Positions 8,874-19,125 are shown, counted from the first letter of the stretch. The stretch is DNA of 64,000 nt from Helicobacter pylori (GCF_900120335.1 NZ_LT635477.1:1550001-1614000), one strand, 5' to 3'. The notes: generated by a model not told the origin, from the sequence alone. Translations and numbers: made by a program.

Positions 8874-9698
8874 TTAAATCGTGCTGATTTTTTGCTTGAC
8901 ATTTTCTATAATCCAATCCGGCGTGGAAGCCCCAGCGGTAATCCCACACAATTTCTTATCCTTAAACCACGCTAACTCTAATTCGTTTTCATCTTCTACC
9001 AAGTAGCTGTCTTTACAATGCTGTTTGGCGATGCTTAAGAGCTGTTTGGTGTTTGAAGAAGTTTTACCGCCCACGACTATCATAATATCCACTTCCTTAC
9101 TCAAATCCAAAGCGGCTTTTTGGTTGTAGGAAGTGGCGTTACAAATCGTGTTAAAAATACGCACTTCAGTGCATCTTTCTACCAAATAGGAAGCGATTTG
9201 CAAGAGTTTTGGGGTTTGCTTGGTGGTTTGAGAAACTAAGGCCACTTTCCGTTGCAATTTTTTTTCTTGCAATTCTTCTAACGAATTGATGACTAAAGCC
9301 TGGTTAGTGGCATAGCTGATCACGCCCTTGACTTCAGGGTGGTTAATATCCCCAAAAAGCACGATTTGATACCCTTCTTTGCTCATGGATTCCACAATTT
9401 GCTGAGGTTTGATCACATACGGGCAAGTCGCATCAGTGATTTTGACCCCCTTATTTTTCAAGTATTCTAAATCCTGCTTAGGAATGCCATGGGTTCTTAT
9501 GATCACGCTCTTATTTTTAGGGATTTTTTTAGGATCTTCTTCAATTTTCACATTGAAGTTTTTTTCCAAACGATTGATTTCTTTAGCGTTATGAATGAGC
9601 GATCCAAAAATCAAGCTGTTTTGATTTTTTTCAGCGATTTGTATCGCTCTTTTGACGCCAAAACAAAAACCATAATCCTTAGCCATTTTAATTTCCAT
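8874..9698 (-). CDS. ispH: 4-hydroxy-3-methylbut-2-enyl diphosphate reductase (IspH/LytB)
   Basis: IspH is the last enzyme of the MEP isoprenoid pathway, making IPP and DMAPP with an iron-sulfur cluster. The three cluster-ligand cysteines are in YGFCFGV (Cys12), DATCPYV (Cys92) and NTICNATSYNQ (Cys186). The His-containing motifs RTHGIP and FGDINHPEVKG, which contact substrate, are also present. At 274 aa it is a compact bacterial form. The start overlaps the end of aroA by 11 bases, indicating translational coupling within the aroA-ispH pair. Confidence 0.97.
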   Translation of the reverse strand: MEIKMAKDYGFCFGVKRAIQIAEKNQNSLIFGSLIHNAKEINRLEKNFNVKIEEDPKKIPKNKSVIIRTHGIPKQDLEYLKNKGVKITDATCPYVIKPQQIVESMSKEGYQIVLFGDINHPEVKGVISYATNQALVINSLEELQEKKLQRKVALVSQTTKQTPKLLQIASYLVERCTEVRIFNTICNATSYNQKAALDLSKEVDIMIVVGGKTSSNTKQLLSIAKQHCKDSYLVEDENELELAWFKDKKLCGITAGASTPDWIIENVKQKISTI

Positions 9699-10977
9699 TG
9701 AGACTCCCTTTTTTGAATTGATTGAGTAAGCGTTTGAATTGCGGGAAAGAAATGTTTGCGCATTCTAAATTGTCAATTTCTAAAGGTAAAATTAAAGTTA
9801 AAACAGCGAAACTCATCGCAATCCTGTGATCATTGAAGCTTTTGATAAGGGGGGGTTTTTTTTGAGAAAAGCACTGTTTTAATGGGCTTATATCTCCTAA
9901 TCCTTCTATGTAAAACCCGTCTTCAAACTCTTCGCACTCAATCCCTAAAGCTTTGAAATTAGAAACAACCGCTTTAATCCTATCGCTTTCTTTAGCTCGT
10001 AAATCTTTAGCGTTTTTAACCATGCTTTTGCCTTTTGCAAAAAGCATAGCAATACTTAAAGCGGGGATTTCATCAATAAGACTAGCGATATTCTGATCAA
10101 TATTGATCGCTTTTAAAGGGGCATGCTCTATGTAAATATCGCCAATAACTTCTAAATCTTTGGACTGAATCGCATATTCTATGGAAGCGCCCATTTTTTT
10201 CAACGCTTCAAAAGCTTCTATGCGAGTGGGGTTGAGCAAGACATTTTTTAAAAGAAGGCGGCTTTTTGGCGTAATCGCGCAAGCGAGGGCGAAAAAAAAC
10301 GCGCTAGACGGATCATTGGCTATGGTAAAGTCAAAAGCTTCTAGGGGTTTTTCTAAGGGTGAAATTGTTAAAACGCCGTCTTGATTGTGAATGTTAGCCC
10401 CCAAACTTTTAAGCATGATTTCTGTGTGGTTACGGCTAAGCTCGCTTTCTTTATAGGCGCTTATGCCTTGAGCTTGTAGGGCGCTTAAAATAAAAGCGCT
10501 TTTGACTTGAGCTGAAGCGATAGGGCTTTCATAATCGCAAGCTTTTAAGGGACTCCCTAAGATCACTAAAGGGGCGAAATGGTTATCCTCTCTCCCTAAA
10601 ATCTTTGCCCCAAAAGCTTTCAAAGGCTCAATGATTCTTTTCATGGGGCGTGCGTTTAGGGAATTGTCCCCACTTAAAACAAAAAGCCCTTTTTGAGCGC
10701 TTAAAAGCCCGCTGTATAAACGCATACTGGTGCCAGAATTGTTGCAATTTAAAATCTTATTAGGCTCTTTTATAGCCGTTGGGGGTGTGATTTTAAAAGA
10801 ATTTTTGGCGATATTTTCCACTTTAGCCCCTAAATTTTGAGCGATTTCTAAAGAGCTTAAACAATCTTCTCCCATTAAAAAATTCCGCACGAAACAAGGT
10901 TTTTGAGCGAGCAGGCTAAAAATAACGGCTCTGTGCGAGAGCGATTTATCGCTGGCGTTAATGTCAAGCTCTATCAC
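9688..10977 (-). CDS. aroA: 3-phosphoshikimate 1-carboxyvinyltransferase (EPSP synthase)
   Basis: AroA joins shikimate-3-phosphate and phosphoenolpyruvate in the shikimate pathway to aromatic amino acids. Family motifs include the N-terminal DKSLSHRAVIF with the substrate-binding Lys and Arg, CNNSGTSMRLYSGLL near residue 82, and DHRIAMSFAVL near 385. The block LRAKESDRI is also conserved. Length (429 aa) is normal. The frame ends 11 bases inside ispH, and the start lies 20 bases from the pheT stop, so pheS-pheT-aroA-ispH read as one unit. Confidence 0.97.
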   Translation of the reverse strand: MIELDINASDKSLSHRAVIFSLLAQKPCFVRNFLMGEDCLSSLEIAQNLGAKVENIAKNSFKITPPTAIKEPNKILNCNNSGTSMRLYSGLLSAQKGLFVLSGDNSLNARPMKRIIEPLKAFGAKILGREDNHFAPLVILGSPLKACDYESPIASAQVKSAFILSALQAQGISAYKESELSRNHTEIMLKSLGANIHNQDGVLTISPLEKPLEAFDFTIANDPSSAFFFALACAITPKSRLLLKNVLLNPTRIEAFEALKKMGASIEYAIQSKDLEVIGDIYIEHAPLKAINIDQNIASLIDEIPALSIAMLFAKGKSMVKNAKDLRAKESDRIKAVVSNFKALGIECEEFEDGFYIEGLGDISPLKQCFSQKKPPLIKSFNDHRIAMSFAVLTLILPLEIDNLECANISFPQFKRLLNQFKKGSLNGN

Positions 10978-10996
10978 ATACTATCCTTTATTGTCT

Positions 10997-13291
10997 TTAT
11001 CCCTTAAGGCGGGCGTTAAATTCTTTTTCTAAAATTTCAAGCACTTTTTGAACAACTGAATTAACTTCTTCATCATTCAGGGTTTTTTCTAAAGAATGGA
11101 TCATGCAACGCACGCTTAAGGCTATGGTGTTATCGCTTTCTTTAAAAATATCAAGGGGTAGAATTTCGCTTAAATTAGGGATTTGAGCGTCTTTTAAGGC
11201 TTTTTTAATCCTGCTAAAAGCGGTATTTTCATCAATGATGAGAGTCAAATCCCTCATACTGCTAGGGTAAATGCTAAAGGGTTTTAACAGCATGGCAGGG
11301 CGTTTGAGTTTAGAAGCGTCTATCTCAGCGTAATAGCTTTCAAACAAATCCCATTCCTGAATCACTTTAGGGTGGATCTTAGCGATCACGCCTATTACTT
11401 CATGATTTTGAATGATTTTAGCACTCTGGTAGGGGTGGTTAATGGGGGTTTGAGTGGTTAGTTTTTCCAAGCTAAAATCCCCTATAATTCTTGAAACGCA
11501 TTCAGCGAAAGAATAAAAATCCCACGCCTTGCCTTTAGCGTAAGGGTAGCTCTCTTTCTTTTGTAAGCCGCTTATTAAAAAGCCTAGTTTTTGGATCTCT
11601 TCTCTTTTAGAGTTATACACGCTCCCTTTTTCATAAAGGGCTATGCTTTTAAACCCTAAATTTTTATTCCTTAAACTGGCGTCTAAAAGCCCGCAAACAA
11701 GACTCGTTCTTAGGGTGTTTAATTCCGTTGTGATAGGGTTTTGCAATTCTAGGGGATCTTCTAAAACTTCAAAGCCCAGTTTTTGCTGTTTTTCTTTAGA
11801 GTAAAACACGTAATGAATGACTTCTTTAAAACCGCAAGCGAGAGCCTTGTGTTTAAGGTTTTCAAAAAAGCGGTGCGTGTCATAATGGGGGTTTGAATTT
11901 TTGCTACTGACGCAATTAAGGGGCTTTGAGATCAAATTATCAATCCCTACAAAGCGCAAGATTTCTTCAGCAATATCTTGGATCGTTTTAATGTCATGCC
12001 TGAAATTGGGAACAATAACCTCTAAAATTTGGGGTTTTGAGTTTGGCTCTTTTGCGCTAACTTTAAAGCCTAAATTTTTTAAAATGCCTTGAATTTTTTC
12101 TTCCTCTACGGCAAGCCCCAAAATTTCGGTGATGTCTTCAAGCTGGAATTTAAGGGCACGATCCTTTAAAGAATGCTTGGTTTGTTTGCTTTCTAAAATC
12201 GTGGCTTTTAAATGAACGCTTAAAAAATTCAGGCCGTCTGATAGATTAGGGTTACTCCCCCTAGCACTTCTATAAATAAGGGCGTTGTCTTTTTGAAGCG
12301 TTTTATCTTTTAGAGCGTGTAATTTTAAAGACAGACTTACAGGATCGGTATAACTCGCCTCTAAAAGCAAACACTCGCTCAAATCTTTTTGATCTTGATG
12401 CTTGATAGCGATAGTGGAGCGTTTTTGATGGTTGATATAAACGCTTTCAAGGTTGTTTTCATCGTTTTTCACGCTCAAATCAACAGGGGTTGTATTCAGG
12501 CCATAAGCGTTCAATATTACCCCACTAAAATGCGCGCTAAATTCTATGAAATTGTTCAGGTCGTTCTCGCTTAAGGCATTGTTATGAGCGAGCGAAAGCT
12601 TGATATTTAAAGGGGTTTTTAAAGAATGATTATAAATCAAATAATAAGCCAGATGCGATTCAATATTTTCACCCACACTAAGCGTGATCAAATCGCTTTT
12701 GGGTGTAAAATTTAAAGCCTTGATAGGTTTTAGGGGCGTGTGATAAAAGGCGCTAATTTCTCTAGCAATACCTAAAACGCTCAAGCAATCCCCACGATTA
12801 GGAGTCAATGAAATTTCTAAAACATGCGTGTTGAAAGGGGCGTATTCGTTTAATTCTTTCCCTAAAACCAACTCCCCAACGCTCTCATCTAATTCCAAGA
12901 TGCCATCATTGATTTTAGGGAAGCCTAATTCAGTGCTAGAGCAAATCATGCCATGGCTTTCAACCCCCCTAAGCTCGGTTTTAGCGATTGGGGTTGAGCC
13001 TATGATCGCTCCTTTGAGGGCGACTGGTGCAAATTGGTTTGGCGCGACATTTTTAGCCCCGCACACGATTGGCAACACTTCTTTACCCACATCCACTTGA
13101 CACACGCTGAGTTTTTCGGCGTTTTTATGGGGGGCTTTTTCTAAAACCTTACCCACAACCACATTTTTAGGAGCGATACAAGGGATACAGCTTTCCACTT
13201 CTAAACCTAAGCGGCTCAAATCCTCACAGAGTTTGGCTATATCTTTAGGCGTATTGACAAAAACATTCAAATCATTGACGCTTAGTTTCAT
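10997..13291 (-). CDS. pheT: Phenylalanyl-tRNA synthetase beta subunit
   Basis: PheT forms the alpha2-beta2 enzyme with PheS and charges tRNA-Phe. Domain order is visible: an N-terminal tRNA-binding OB domain (about 39-150, VVVGKVLEKAPHKNAEKLSVC and IVCGAKNV), the B3/B4 region with LTPNRGDCLSVLG, the B5 domain (about 370-450), a catalytic-like core, and a C-terminal anticodon-binding FDX-ACB domain (from about 670, PSSMRDLTLIID). The length of 764 aa is somewhat shorter than E. coli PheT. Its first base overlaps the last base of pheS, a strong coupling arrangement. Confidence 0.97.
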   Translation of the reverse strand: MKLSVNDLNVFVNTPKDIAKLCEDLSRLGLEVESCIPCIAPKNVVVGKVLEKAPHKNAEKLSVCQVDVGKEVLPIVCGAKNVAPNQFAPVALKGAIIGSTPIAKTELRGVESHGMICSSTELGFPKINDGILELDESVGELVLGKELNEYAPFNTHVLEISLTPNRGDCLSVLGIAREISAFYHTPLKPIKALNFTPKSDLITLSVGENIESHLAYYLIYNHSLKTPLNIKLSLAHNNALSENDLNNFIEFSAHFSGVILNAYGLNTTPVDLSVKNDENNLESVYINHQKRSTIAIKHQDQKDLSECLLLEASYTDPVSLSLKLHALKDKTLQKDNALIYRSARGSNPNLSDGLNFLSVHLKATILESKQTKHSLKDRALKFQLEDITEILGLAVEEEKIQGILKNLGFKVSAKEPNSKPQILEVIVPNFRHDIKTIQDIAEEILRFVGIDNLISKPLNCVSSKNSNPHYDTHRFFENLKHKALACGFKEVIHYVFYSKEKQQKLGFEVLEDPLELQNPITTELNTLRTSLVCGLLDASLRNKNLGFKSIALYEKGSVYNSKREEIQKLGFLISGLQKKESYPYAKGKAWDFYSFAECVSRIIGDFSLEKLTTQTPINHPYQSAKIIQNHEVIGVIAKIHPKVIQEWDLFESYYAEIDASKLKRPAMLLKPFSIYPSSMRDLTLIIDENTAFSRIKKALKDAQIPNLSEILPLDIFKESDNTIALSVRCMIHSLEKTLNDEEVNSVVQKVLEILEKEFNARLKG

Positions 13292-14277
13292 TAAAAACTC
13301 TCCAACACTCTCAAATCAGTTTCAAAGAAACTGCGTAAATCATTGATTTGACAAGTCAGCATGGCCAATCTTTCAATCCCCATGCCAAAGGCAAACCCGC
13401 TCACATTCTCATACCCTATGGCTTCAAACACCGCATTATTGACCATGCCACAGCCCAACACTTCCAACCAGCCTGTGCGCGAACAAACCCTACAGCCTTC
13501 CTGTTTGCAAAACACGCAACTAATATCCACTTCAGCGCTTGGCTCTGTGAAAGGGAAAAAGCTTGAACGCCACCTTAATTTCACGCCGCCAAAGAAATAA
13601 TGCAAAAAGTCTTCTATCACGCCCTTTAAGTGCGTGAAACGGATATTCCCTTTTTGATCCACGACAAGCCCTTCAATTTGGTGGAACATGGGCGTGTGGG
13701 TCAAGTCATAATCGCGCCTAAAGGTTTCGCCTAAACAGATCATTTTAATGGGTGGGGTCTGTTCTTGCATGGTGTGGATTTGAACGGGCGAAGTGTGAGT
13801 CCTTAAAAGCTTGTGATCTTTAAAATAGAAAGTGTCTTGCATGTCTCTTGCAGGGTGGTAAGGGGGCAAGTTTAAAGCACTGAAATTATGGAAATCATCT
13901 TCCACTAAAGAGCCGATTTCAAGCTTGTATCCTAATGGGGTAAAAAATTCAATGATTTTATTTTTAGTATAATTCAAAGGGTGAGAAGAGCTTGTGTTGG
14001 TAGCGTTAAACAAGCTCACATCAATTTTTTCTTTTTTCAAGCGTTCTTCTAATTCAAGCTCTAAAATAGCCTTTTTTTTCAATTCAAAGGCCTTTTCAAA
14101 CGCTTGTTTATAATGGTGGATTTCTTTAGCAAAGGCGTTTTTTTCTTCGCCGTTTAGATTTTTGAGTTGGTTGAATTTATCCGCAAAAACCCCTTTTTTA
14201 CCCAAAGCATTCAAACGCACTTCTTCTAACTCTTTGCTGTTAGTAACCTTTTCTAATCGCTCTATTAAGGTGTGCAA
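13291..14277 (-). CDS. pheS: Phenylalanyl-tRNA synthetase alpha subunit
   Basis: PheS carries the class II catalytic centre that activates phenylalanine. Class II motif 2 appears as [21 protein letters not shown] (about 178-198). Motif 3 is [14 protein letters not shown] near the C-terminus. An N-terminal coiled-coil arm of about 90 residues that contacts tRNA is also visible as a Lys/Glu/Leu-rich segment. Length (328 aa) is typical. It is the first gene of a minus-strand cluster and faces the HIT gene across an 81-base divergent intergenic region. Confidence 0.97.
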   Translation of the reverse strand: MHTLIERLEKVTNSKELEEVRLNALGKKGVFADKFNQLKNLNGEEKNAFAKEIHHYKQAFEKAFELKKKAILELELEERLKKEKIDVSLFNATNTSSSHPLNYTKNKIIEFFTPLGYKLEIGSLVEDDFHNFSALNLPPYHPARDMQDTFYFKDHKLLRTHTSPVQIHTMQEQTPPIKMICLGETFRRDYDLTHTPMFHQIEGLVVDQKGNIRFTHLKGVIEDFLHYFFGGVKLRWRSSFFPFTEPSAEVDISCVFCKQEGCRVCSRTGWLEVLGCGMVNNAVFEAIGYENVSGFAFGMGIERLAMLTCQINDLRSFFETDLRVLESF

Positions 14278-14308
14278 TAACGATCCTTATATTTTATTTT
14301 TAAAAAGC

Positions 14309-14314
14309 TATAAT
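14309..14314 (+). promoter_or_regulatory. Predicted -10 box for the HIT gene
   Basis: A perfect TATAAT lies 45 bases before the HIT-family start codon, in the divergent region shared with pheS. No clear -35 is seen, which is usual for H. pylori sigma-80 promoters. The ribosome-binding site AAAGGGAG at 14341-14348 follows. Confidence 0.65.
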
Positions 14315-14358
14315 ACAACTTTAATAAAAGAAAAACCTTAAAAGGGAGTAAAAAGAGC

Positions 14359-14673
14359 ATGAATGTGTTTGAAAAAATAATCCAAGGCGAAATCCCTTGC
14401 TCTAAGATTTTAGAAAACGAGCGTTTTTTATCCTTTTATGACATTAACCCTAAAGCTAAAGTGCATGCGTTAGTGATCCCTAAGCAAAGCATTCAGGATT
14501 TTAATGGCATCACCCCAGAGCTTATGGCGCAAATGACAAGTTTTATTTTTGAAGTGGTGGAAAAATTAGGCATCAAAGAAAAGGGTTACAAGCTTTTAAC
14601 GAATGTGGGTAAAAACGCGGGGCAAGAGGTGATGCATTTGCATTTTCATATTTTAAGCGGAGATAAACATTAA
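14359..14673 (+). CDS. HIT-family nucleotide-binding protein (HinT-like)
   Basis: HIT proteins hydrolyse nucleoside phosphoramidates or related substrates using a histidine triad. The triad is visible near the C-terminus in VMHLHFHIL (about 92-100). The N-terminal IIQGEIPCSKILE and the VLVIPK-type segment HALVIPKQS also match HinT. At 104 aa it is the usual single-domain size. Its cellular substrate cannot be told from sequence. It is followed 18 bases later by a cysteine-desulfurase-like gene and is probably co-transcribed with it. Confidence 0.93.
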   Translation: MNVFEKIIQGEIPCSKILENERFLSFYDINPKAKVHALVIPKQSIQDFNGITPELMAQMTSFIFEVVEKLGIKEKGYKLLTNVGKNAGQEVMHLHFHILSGDKH

Positions 14674-14691
14674 AAGCGTTGGTGGTATTTC

Positions 14692-16014
14692 GTGCGAGCG
14701 TTTTTAAACAGGAGTTTTGCCCCCTTACTCAACCCTAACGAGAACCTTTTAGATCAAGTTAAGTCTAGCATTATTTTAAAAAAAGGGGTGTCTTATTTTG
14801 ACTGGGGGGCTTCAGGTTTAGCGAGTGCTTTAGTGGAAAAGCGCGTGAAATCCTTACTGCCTTATTACGCGAACGCCCATTCTGTCGCTTCTAAGCATGC
14901 GATTTTAATGGGCATGCTTTTAAAAGAATGCCAAGAAAAATTGAAGCGTTCTTTAAATTTGAGCGCTAATCATTGCGTCTTGAGCGCGGGGTATGGGGCG
15001 AGTTCAGCGATTAAGAAATTTCAAGAAATTTTAGGGGTGTGTATCCCTTCAAAAACGAAGAAAAATTTAGAGCCGTATTTGAAAGATATGGCTTTAAAGC
15101 GTGTGATTGTGGGGCCTTATGAGCATCATTCTAATGAAATTAGCTGGCGTGAAGGCTTGTGTGAGGTGGTGCGTATCCCTTTAAATGAACATGGCTTATT
15201 GGATTTAGAAATTTTAGAGCAAATTTTAAAAAAATCCCCTAACAGCTTGGTTTCTGTGAGTGCGGCTTCTAATGTAACGGGAATTCTTACGCCTTTAAAA
15301 GAAGTTTCATCATTGTGTAAGGAATATAGGGCTATTTTAGCTTTGGATTTAGCGAATTTTAGCGCGCATGCTAACCCTAAAGATTGCGAATACCAAACCG
15401 GTTTTTATGCCCCTCATAAGCTTTTAGGGGGCATTGGAGGGTGCGGTCTTTTAGGCATTGCTAAAGATTTGATTGACACGCAAATCGCCCCGAGTTTTAG
15501 CGCAGGGGGCGTGATTAAATACGCTAACCGCACACGGCATGAATTTATTGATGAGTTGCCTTTAAGAGAAGAGTTTGGCACGCCAGGATTGTTGCAATTT
15601 TACAGGAGCGCTCTAGCGTATCAATTAAGAGATGAATGCGGTTTGGATTTTATCCATAAGAAAGAAAACAACCTTTTAAGAGTGCTTATGCATGGCTTAA
15701 AAGACTTGCCCGCTATTAATATTTATGGGAATTTAACAGCGAGTCGTGTGGGGGTAGTGGCTTTTAATATTGGAGGGATTTCGCCTTATGATTTAGCGAG
15801 GGTTTTAAGCTATGAATACGCTATTGAAACCCGGGCAGGTTGCTCTTGCGCAGGGCCTTATGGGCATGATTTATTGAATCTTAACGCCCAAAAGTCAAGC
15901 GATTTTAGCGCTAAACCCGGATGGCTTAGAGTGAGCTTGCACTTCACGCATTCCATAAACGATATTGATTATTTGCTAGACAGCTTGAAAAAAGCGGTTA
16001 AAAAATTGCGTTAA
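14692..16014 (+). CDS. Cysteine desulfurase-like PLP aminotransferase (class V)
   Basis: The protein has the fold-type I PLP signature: ALDLANFSAH with the pyridine-contacting Asp, then FYAPHKLLGGIGGCGLLG (about 238-255) with the Schiff-base Lys. A cysteine-rich stretch near the C-terminus, TRAGCSCAGPYGH, matches the region of the catalytic Cys in desulfurases. The length of 440 aa fits class V. H. pylori also has a separate NifS paired with NifU elsewhere (established knowledge), so this may be a second desulfurase or a different lyase; substrate is uncertain. The start is GTG at 14692; no ATG fits the N-terminus better. Confidence 0.85.
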   Translation: MRAFLNRSFAPLLNPNENLLDQVKSSIILKKGVSYFDWGASGLASALVEKRVKSLLPYYANAHSVASKHAILMGMLLKECQEKLKRSLNLSANHCVLSAGYGASSAIKKFQEILGVCIPSKTKKNLEPYLKDMALKRVIVGPYEHHSNEISWREGLCEVVRIPLNEHGLLDLEILEQILKKSPNSLVSVSAASNVTGILTPLKEVSSLCKEYRAILALDLANFSAHANPKDCEYQTGFYAPHKLLGGIGGCGLLGIAKDLIDTQIAPSFSAGGVIKYANRTRHEFIDELPLREEFGTPGLLQFYRSALAYQLRDECGLDFIHKKENNLLRVLMHGLKDLPAINIYGNLTASRVGVVAFNIGGISPYDLARVLSYEYAIETRAGCSCAGPYGHDLLNLNAQKSSDFSAKPGWLRVSLHFTHSINDIDYLLDSLKKAVKKLR

Positions 16015-16039
16015 GCTAAAACTATTTTTAAGGAAAAAT

Positions 16040-16630
16040 TTGGATATTTTAGATTTGAACAAAGCGAAAGCGGTGCAACAAAATGAGCAAAAGGTAGAGG
16101 ATAAAGAAAAAGAGTCTAAAGAGCCGGTGGTTTTAGAGGATTTGAGCGCTTTAGCATGGCTTGAATTAGAAGAGTTCAGCCGCCTTTCAGGGCTTCCTAA
16201 AGAAAGGATCCTGGAATTAGTCAATATCGGTAAAATTAAAAGCAAGATAAGCCACAACAAGCTTTTAATTGATGCGAGCAGCGGGACGAACGCTCTAATC
16301 AAAAAGGTAGAAAATAATTTGATTTCTATGGATATGAACGGGCGTTCTTTAGAGCCTGTGTTTGTGGAAAAGACCATTAACACGATTTTAAATTTGCATG
16401 ATAAAGTCATTAGCGCTAAAGATGAAACGATTTCAGCCTTTAAAAATGAAAACATGTTTTTAAAAGACGCTTTAATCTCTATGCAAGAAGTCTATGAAGA
16501 AGATAAAAAAACCATTGATCTTTTGCGCGATGAACTCAATCAAGCGAGGGAAGAAATTGAATTTATGAAGAGGAAATACCGCTTGATGTGGGGGAAAGTC
16601 GCTGACATGAGCAGCGTGAATAAAAAGTAG
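16040..16630 (+). CDS. Conserved epsilonproteobacterial coiled-coil protein (DUF3972-like)
   Basis: The 196-aa protein begins with a charged stretch, then an Ala/Leu/Glu-rich segment with a helix-turn-helix-like pattern (about 35-75, LSGLPKERILELVNIGKI) followed by a long C-terminal coiled coil (about 125-190). I recall this as DUF3972, found in Helicobacter and relatives, with no known function; that family name is from memory. The arrangement of a small MerR-like reading head plus coiled coil could mean a DNA-binding or scaffolding role, but this is speculation. The start is a TTG at 16040, preceded by AAGGAAAAA. Confidence 0.75.
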   Translation: MDILDLNKAKAVQQNEQKVEDKEKESKEPVVLEDLSALAWLELEEFSRLSGLPKERILELVNIGKIKSKISHNKLLIDASSGTNALIKKVENNLISMDMNGRSLEPVFVEKTINTILNLHDKVISAKDETISAFKNENMFLKDALISMQEVYEEDKKTIDLLRDELNQAREEIEFMKRKYRLMWGKVADMSSVNKK

Positions 16631-16734
16631 TTTTAAATTAACGCCCATGCTTGAGGGCTTATTAGCGGTAATTTTAGGTGAATACGTGTTAGAATTTGGG
16701 GTGTTTTAACAGAATGCAAGCTTGAAGGAGAACC

Positions 16735-19125
16735 ATGTCCATTTCACGCAGAAGTATCCTAACAAAAATCCCACTCGCGCTCGCTAGTACTAATGTTTTG
16801 AAAGCTGTTGGTGTTTTTGAAAAAGTAAAATCCATTCCGCATGCAACCCATTTTGGCCCCTTTATCGCAAAGGTTCAAAATGGAGTGATTAAAGATATTG
16901 TCCCCCAAAAGAGCGATTATAACCCTACCATGATGTTAAAAGCGATGGCAGATAGGGTGTATTCAGATAGTAGGGTGAAGTATCCTTGCGTGCGTAAGAG
17001 CTTCTTAGAAAACAAAAAAAACCACAAAGAATTGCGTGGGAGAGAAGAATTTGTGCGCGTGAGTTGGGATGTGGCATTGGATTTAGCGGCTAAAAAGCTT
17101 AAAGAAATCCCTAAAGAAAACATCTTTAATGCCAGTTATGGTGGTTGGGGGCATGCGGGCAGCTTGCATCGTTGTAATAATCTAGCATGGCGTTTTTTTA
17201 ACACGACTTTAGGGGGAGCTATTGGCACTGATGGGGAATATAGTAATGGCGCGGCCGCAAGAATAAACCCTATGATTGTAGGGGATATGGAAGTTTATTC
17301 ACAACAAACCACGCATGAAGAGATGATTAAAAATTGTAAGGTGTATGTCATGTGGGGGGCGGATTTATTCAAGTGCAACCGCATTGATTATTTTGTGCCA
17401 AACCATGTCAATGACAGCTACTACCCTAAGTATAAAAGAGCCGGCATTAAATTCATCAGTATCGATCCCATTTATACCGAAACCGCTCAAGCCTTTAGCG
17501 CTGAATGGATACCCATTCGCCCTAACACTGATGTAGCGTTAATGCTAGGCATGATGCATCATCTTTATACAAGCAATCAATACGATAAAGAGTTTATCGC
17601 TAAATACACTGATGGTTTTGATAAATTTTTACCCTATTTGCTAGGAGAGAGCGATAAGGCGCCTAAGACTTTAGAATGGGCGTCTCAAATCACTGGAGTG
17701 AGCGCAGAAAAGATCAAAGAATTAGCGGATTTGTTTGTTTCTAAACGCACTTTTTTAGCGGGTAATTGGGCCATGCAAAGAGCTCAGCATGGCGAGCAAC
17801 CGGATTGGGCGTTAATTGTTTTAGCCAGCATGATTGGTCAAGTGGGCTTATCGGGTGGGGGATTTGGCTTTTCTATGCATTATGGAGGCAACGCTCAAGC
17901 AGGCTCTGGGGCAAGAATTGTCCCTATGATTTCACAAGGGAATAATTCTGTAAAAAGTGCTATTCCAACATCTAGAGTTTCTGAAGCGATTTTGAATCCG
18001 GATAAAGAAATTGATTTTATGGGTAAAAAACTCAAATTGCCTAAAATCAAAATGATCTATAATTGTGGGGCGAATTTATTAGGGCATGAAGCTGATACAA
18101 ACGAGCTGATTCGCGCTTTAAGAACCTTAGATTGCGTGATCGTGCATGAGCCTTGGTGGACGCCTACGGCAAAATTTGCTGATATTATTTTTGCTTCCAC
18201 TAGCACTATGGAAAGAGATGATATTACTTTTGGGGGGAGTTATTCTAAGAACGTAATTTATGCCATGCGTAAGGTGGTAGAGCCTGTTTATGAATCTAAA
18301 GACGATTATGAGATTTTCAGGCAGCTCGCTTTACGCGTTGGGGGCAATGAAACAGAGCAGCGATTCACTGAATCTAAGAGTTACATGGAATGGATTAAGG
18401 GCCTTTATGAAAAAAGCGATGGCCCTACTTTGAAATCGTTTGATCAGTTTTGGAGGGATGGCTTTGTGGAGTTTGAAATCCCTGAAAACGCGAGAAAGTT
18501 TGTGCGTCATGCGAAATTCAGGCAAGACCCTATCAACAATAAGCTAGATACAGAGAGCGGGAAAATTCAAATTTTTTCTCAAAAATGTGCGGATTTTAAA
18601 CTGGCTGATTTTAAAGGGCATCCCACTTGGTTTGAGCCAGCTGAGTGGCTAGGCTCTAAAATGGCTGAGACTTATCCGTTCCATTTAATTTCTCCGCACC
18701 CCAAATATCGTGTCAATTCACAGCTTGATAACACTTGGGTTAGGAATGTGTATAAAATTCAAGGCAGAGAGCCTGTAATGATCAACGAACTAGACGCTAA
18801 TAAATTAGGCATTAGGCATGGTGAAATCGTAGAAGTGTTTAACGCTAGGGGGAGGTTGTTAGCAGGGGCGTTTGTAACTAAAAATATCCGTCAAGGGGTT
18901 TTGAGCATCCAAGAAGGGGCGTGGTATGATCCAGAAGATGTGAATACTAGAAACCCAAGGTGCAATGCAGGGAGTGTGAATACGCTCACTTCTTCGCACC
19001 CTACAAGCAGCGTGACGCAAGCCATTTCAGTCAATACGGCCTTAGTTAATATCAGAAGACTTAGAAAGTATGAATTGGTCAAGCCCTATCATTCCATTTC
19101 AACACCAAGCATCATTGGGGCTTAA
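16735..19125 (+). CDS. bisC: Tat-exported molybdopterin reductase of the BisC/TorA family
   Basis: This is a DMSO-reductase-family enzyme that reduces S- or N-oxides with a bis-MGD molybdenum cofactor. The N-terminus has a twin-arginine signal (SRRSILT) and a hydrophobic stretch, implying a folded, cofactor-loaded periplasmic enzyme. Residue 170 in GEYSNGAA corresponds to the Ser that ligands molybdenum in TorA and DMSO reductases. There is no N-terminal iron-sulfur CxxCxxxC motif, as expected for the BisC/TorA branch. The C-terminal cofactor-binding block begins around residue 650 (HLISPHPKYRVNSQLDN). Length (796 aa) is normal. The natural substrate, perhaps methionine sulfoxide, is inferred only. 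AAGGAGAA precedes the ATG. Confidence 0.93.
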   Translation: MSISRRSILTKIPLALASTNVLKAVGVFEKVKSIPHATHFGPFIAKVQNGVIKDIVPQKSDYNPTMMLKAMADRVYSDSRVKYPCVRKSFLENKKNHKELRGREEFVRVSWDVALDLAAKKLKEIPKENIFNASYGGWGHAGSLHRCNNLAWRFFNTTLGGAIGTDGEYSNGAAARINPMIVGDMEVYSQQTTHEEMIKNCKVYVMWGADLFKCNRIDYFVPNHVNDSYYPKYKRAGIKFISIDPIYTETAQAFSAEWIPIRPNTDVALMLGMMHHLYTSNQYDKEFIAKYTDGFDKFLPYLLGESDKAPKTLEWASQITGVSAEKIKELADLFVSKRTFLAGNWAMQRAQHGEQPDWALIVLASMIGQVGLSGGGFGFSMHYGGNAQAGSGARIVPMISQGNNSVKSAIPTSRVSEAILNPDKEIDFMGKKLKLPKIKMIYNCGANLLGHEADTNELIRALRTLDCVIVHEPWWTPTAKFADIIFASTSTMERDDITFGGSYSKNVIYAMRKVVEPVYESKDDYEIFRQLALRVGGNETEQRFTESKSYMEWIKGLYEKSDGPTLKSFDQFWRDGFVEFEIPENARKFVRHAKFRQDPINNKLDTESGKIQIFSQKCADFKLADFKGHPTWFEPAEWLGSKMAETYPFHLISPHPKYRVNSQLDNTWVRNVYKIQGREPVMINELDANKLGIRHGEIVEVFNARGRLLAGAFVTKNIRQGVLSIQEGAWYDPEDVNTRNPRCNAGSVNTLTSSHPTSSVTQAISVNTALVNIRRLRKYELVKPYHSISTPSIIGA

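Noticed and set aside
15976-16455. Minus-strand 159-aa ORF across the desulfurase-like gene and next gene
   Set aside because: It covers the antisense of two real coding genes; no independent evidence.
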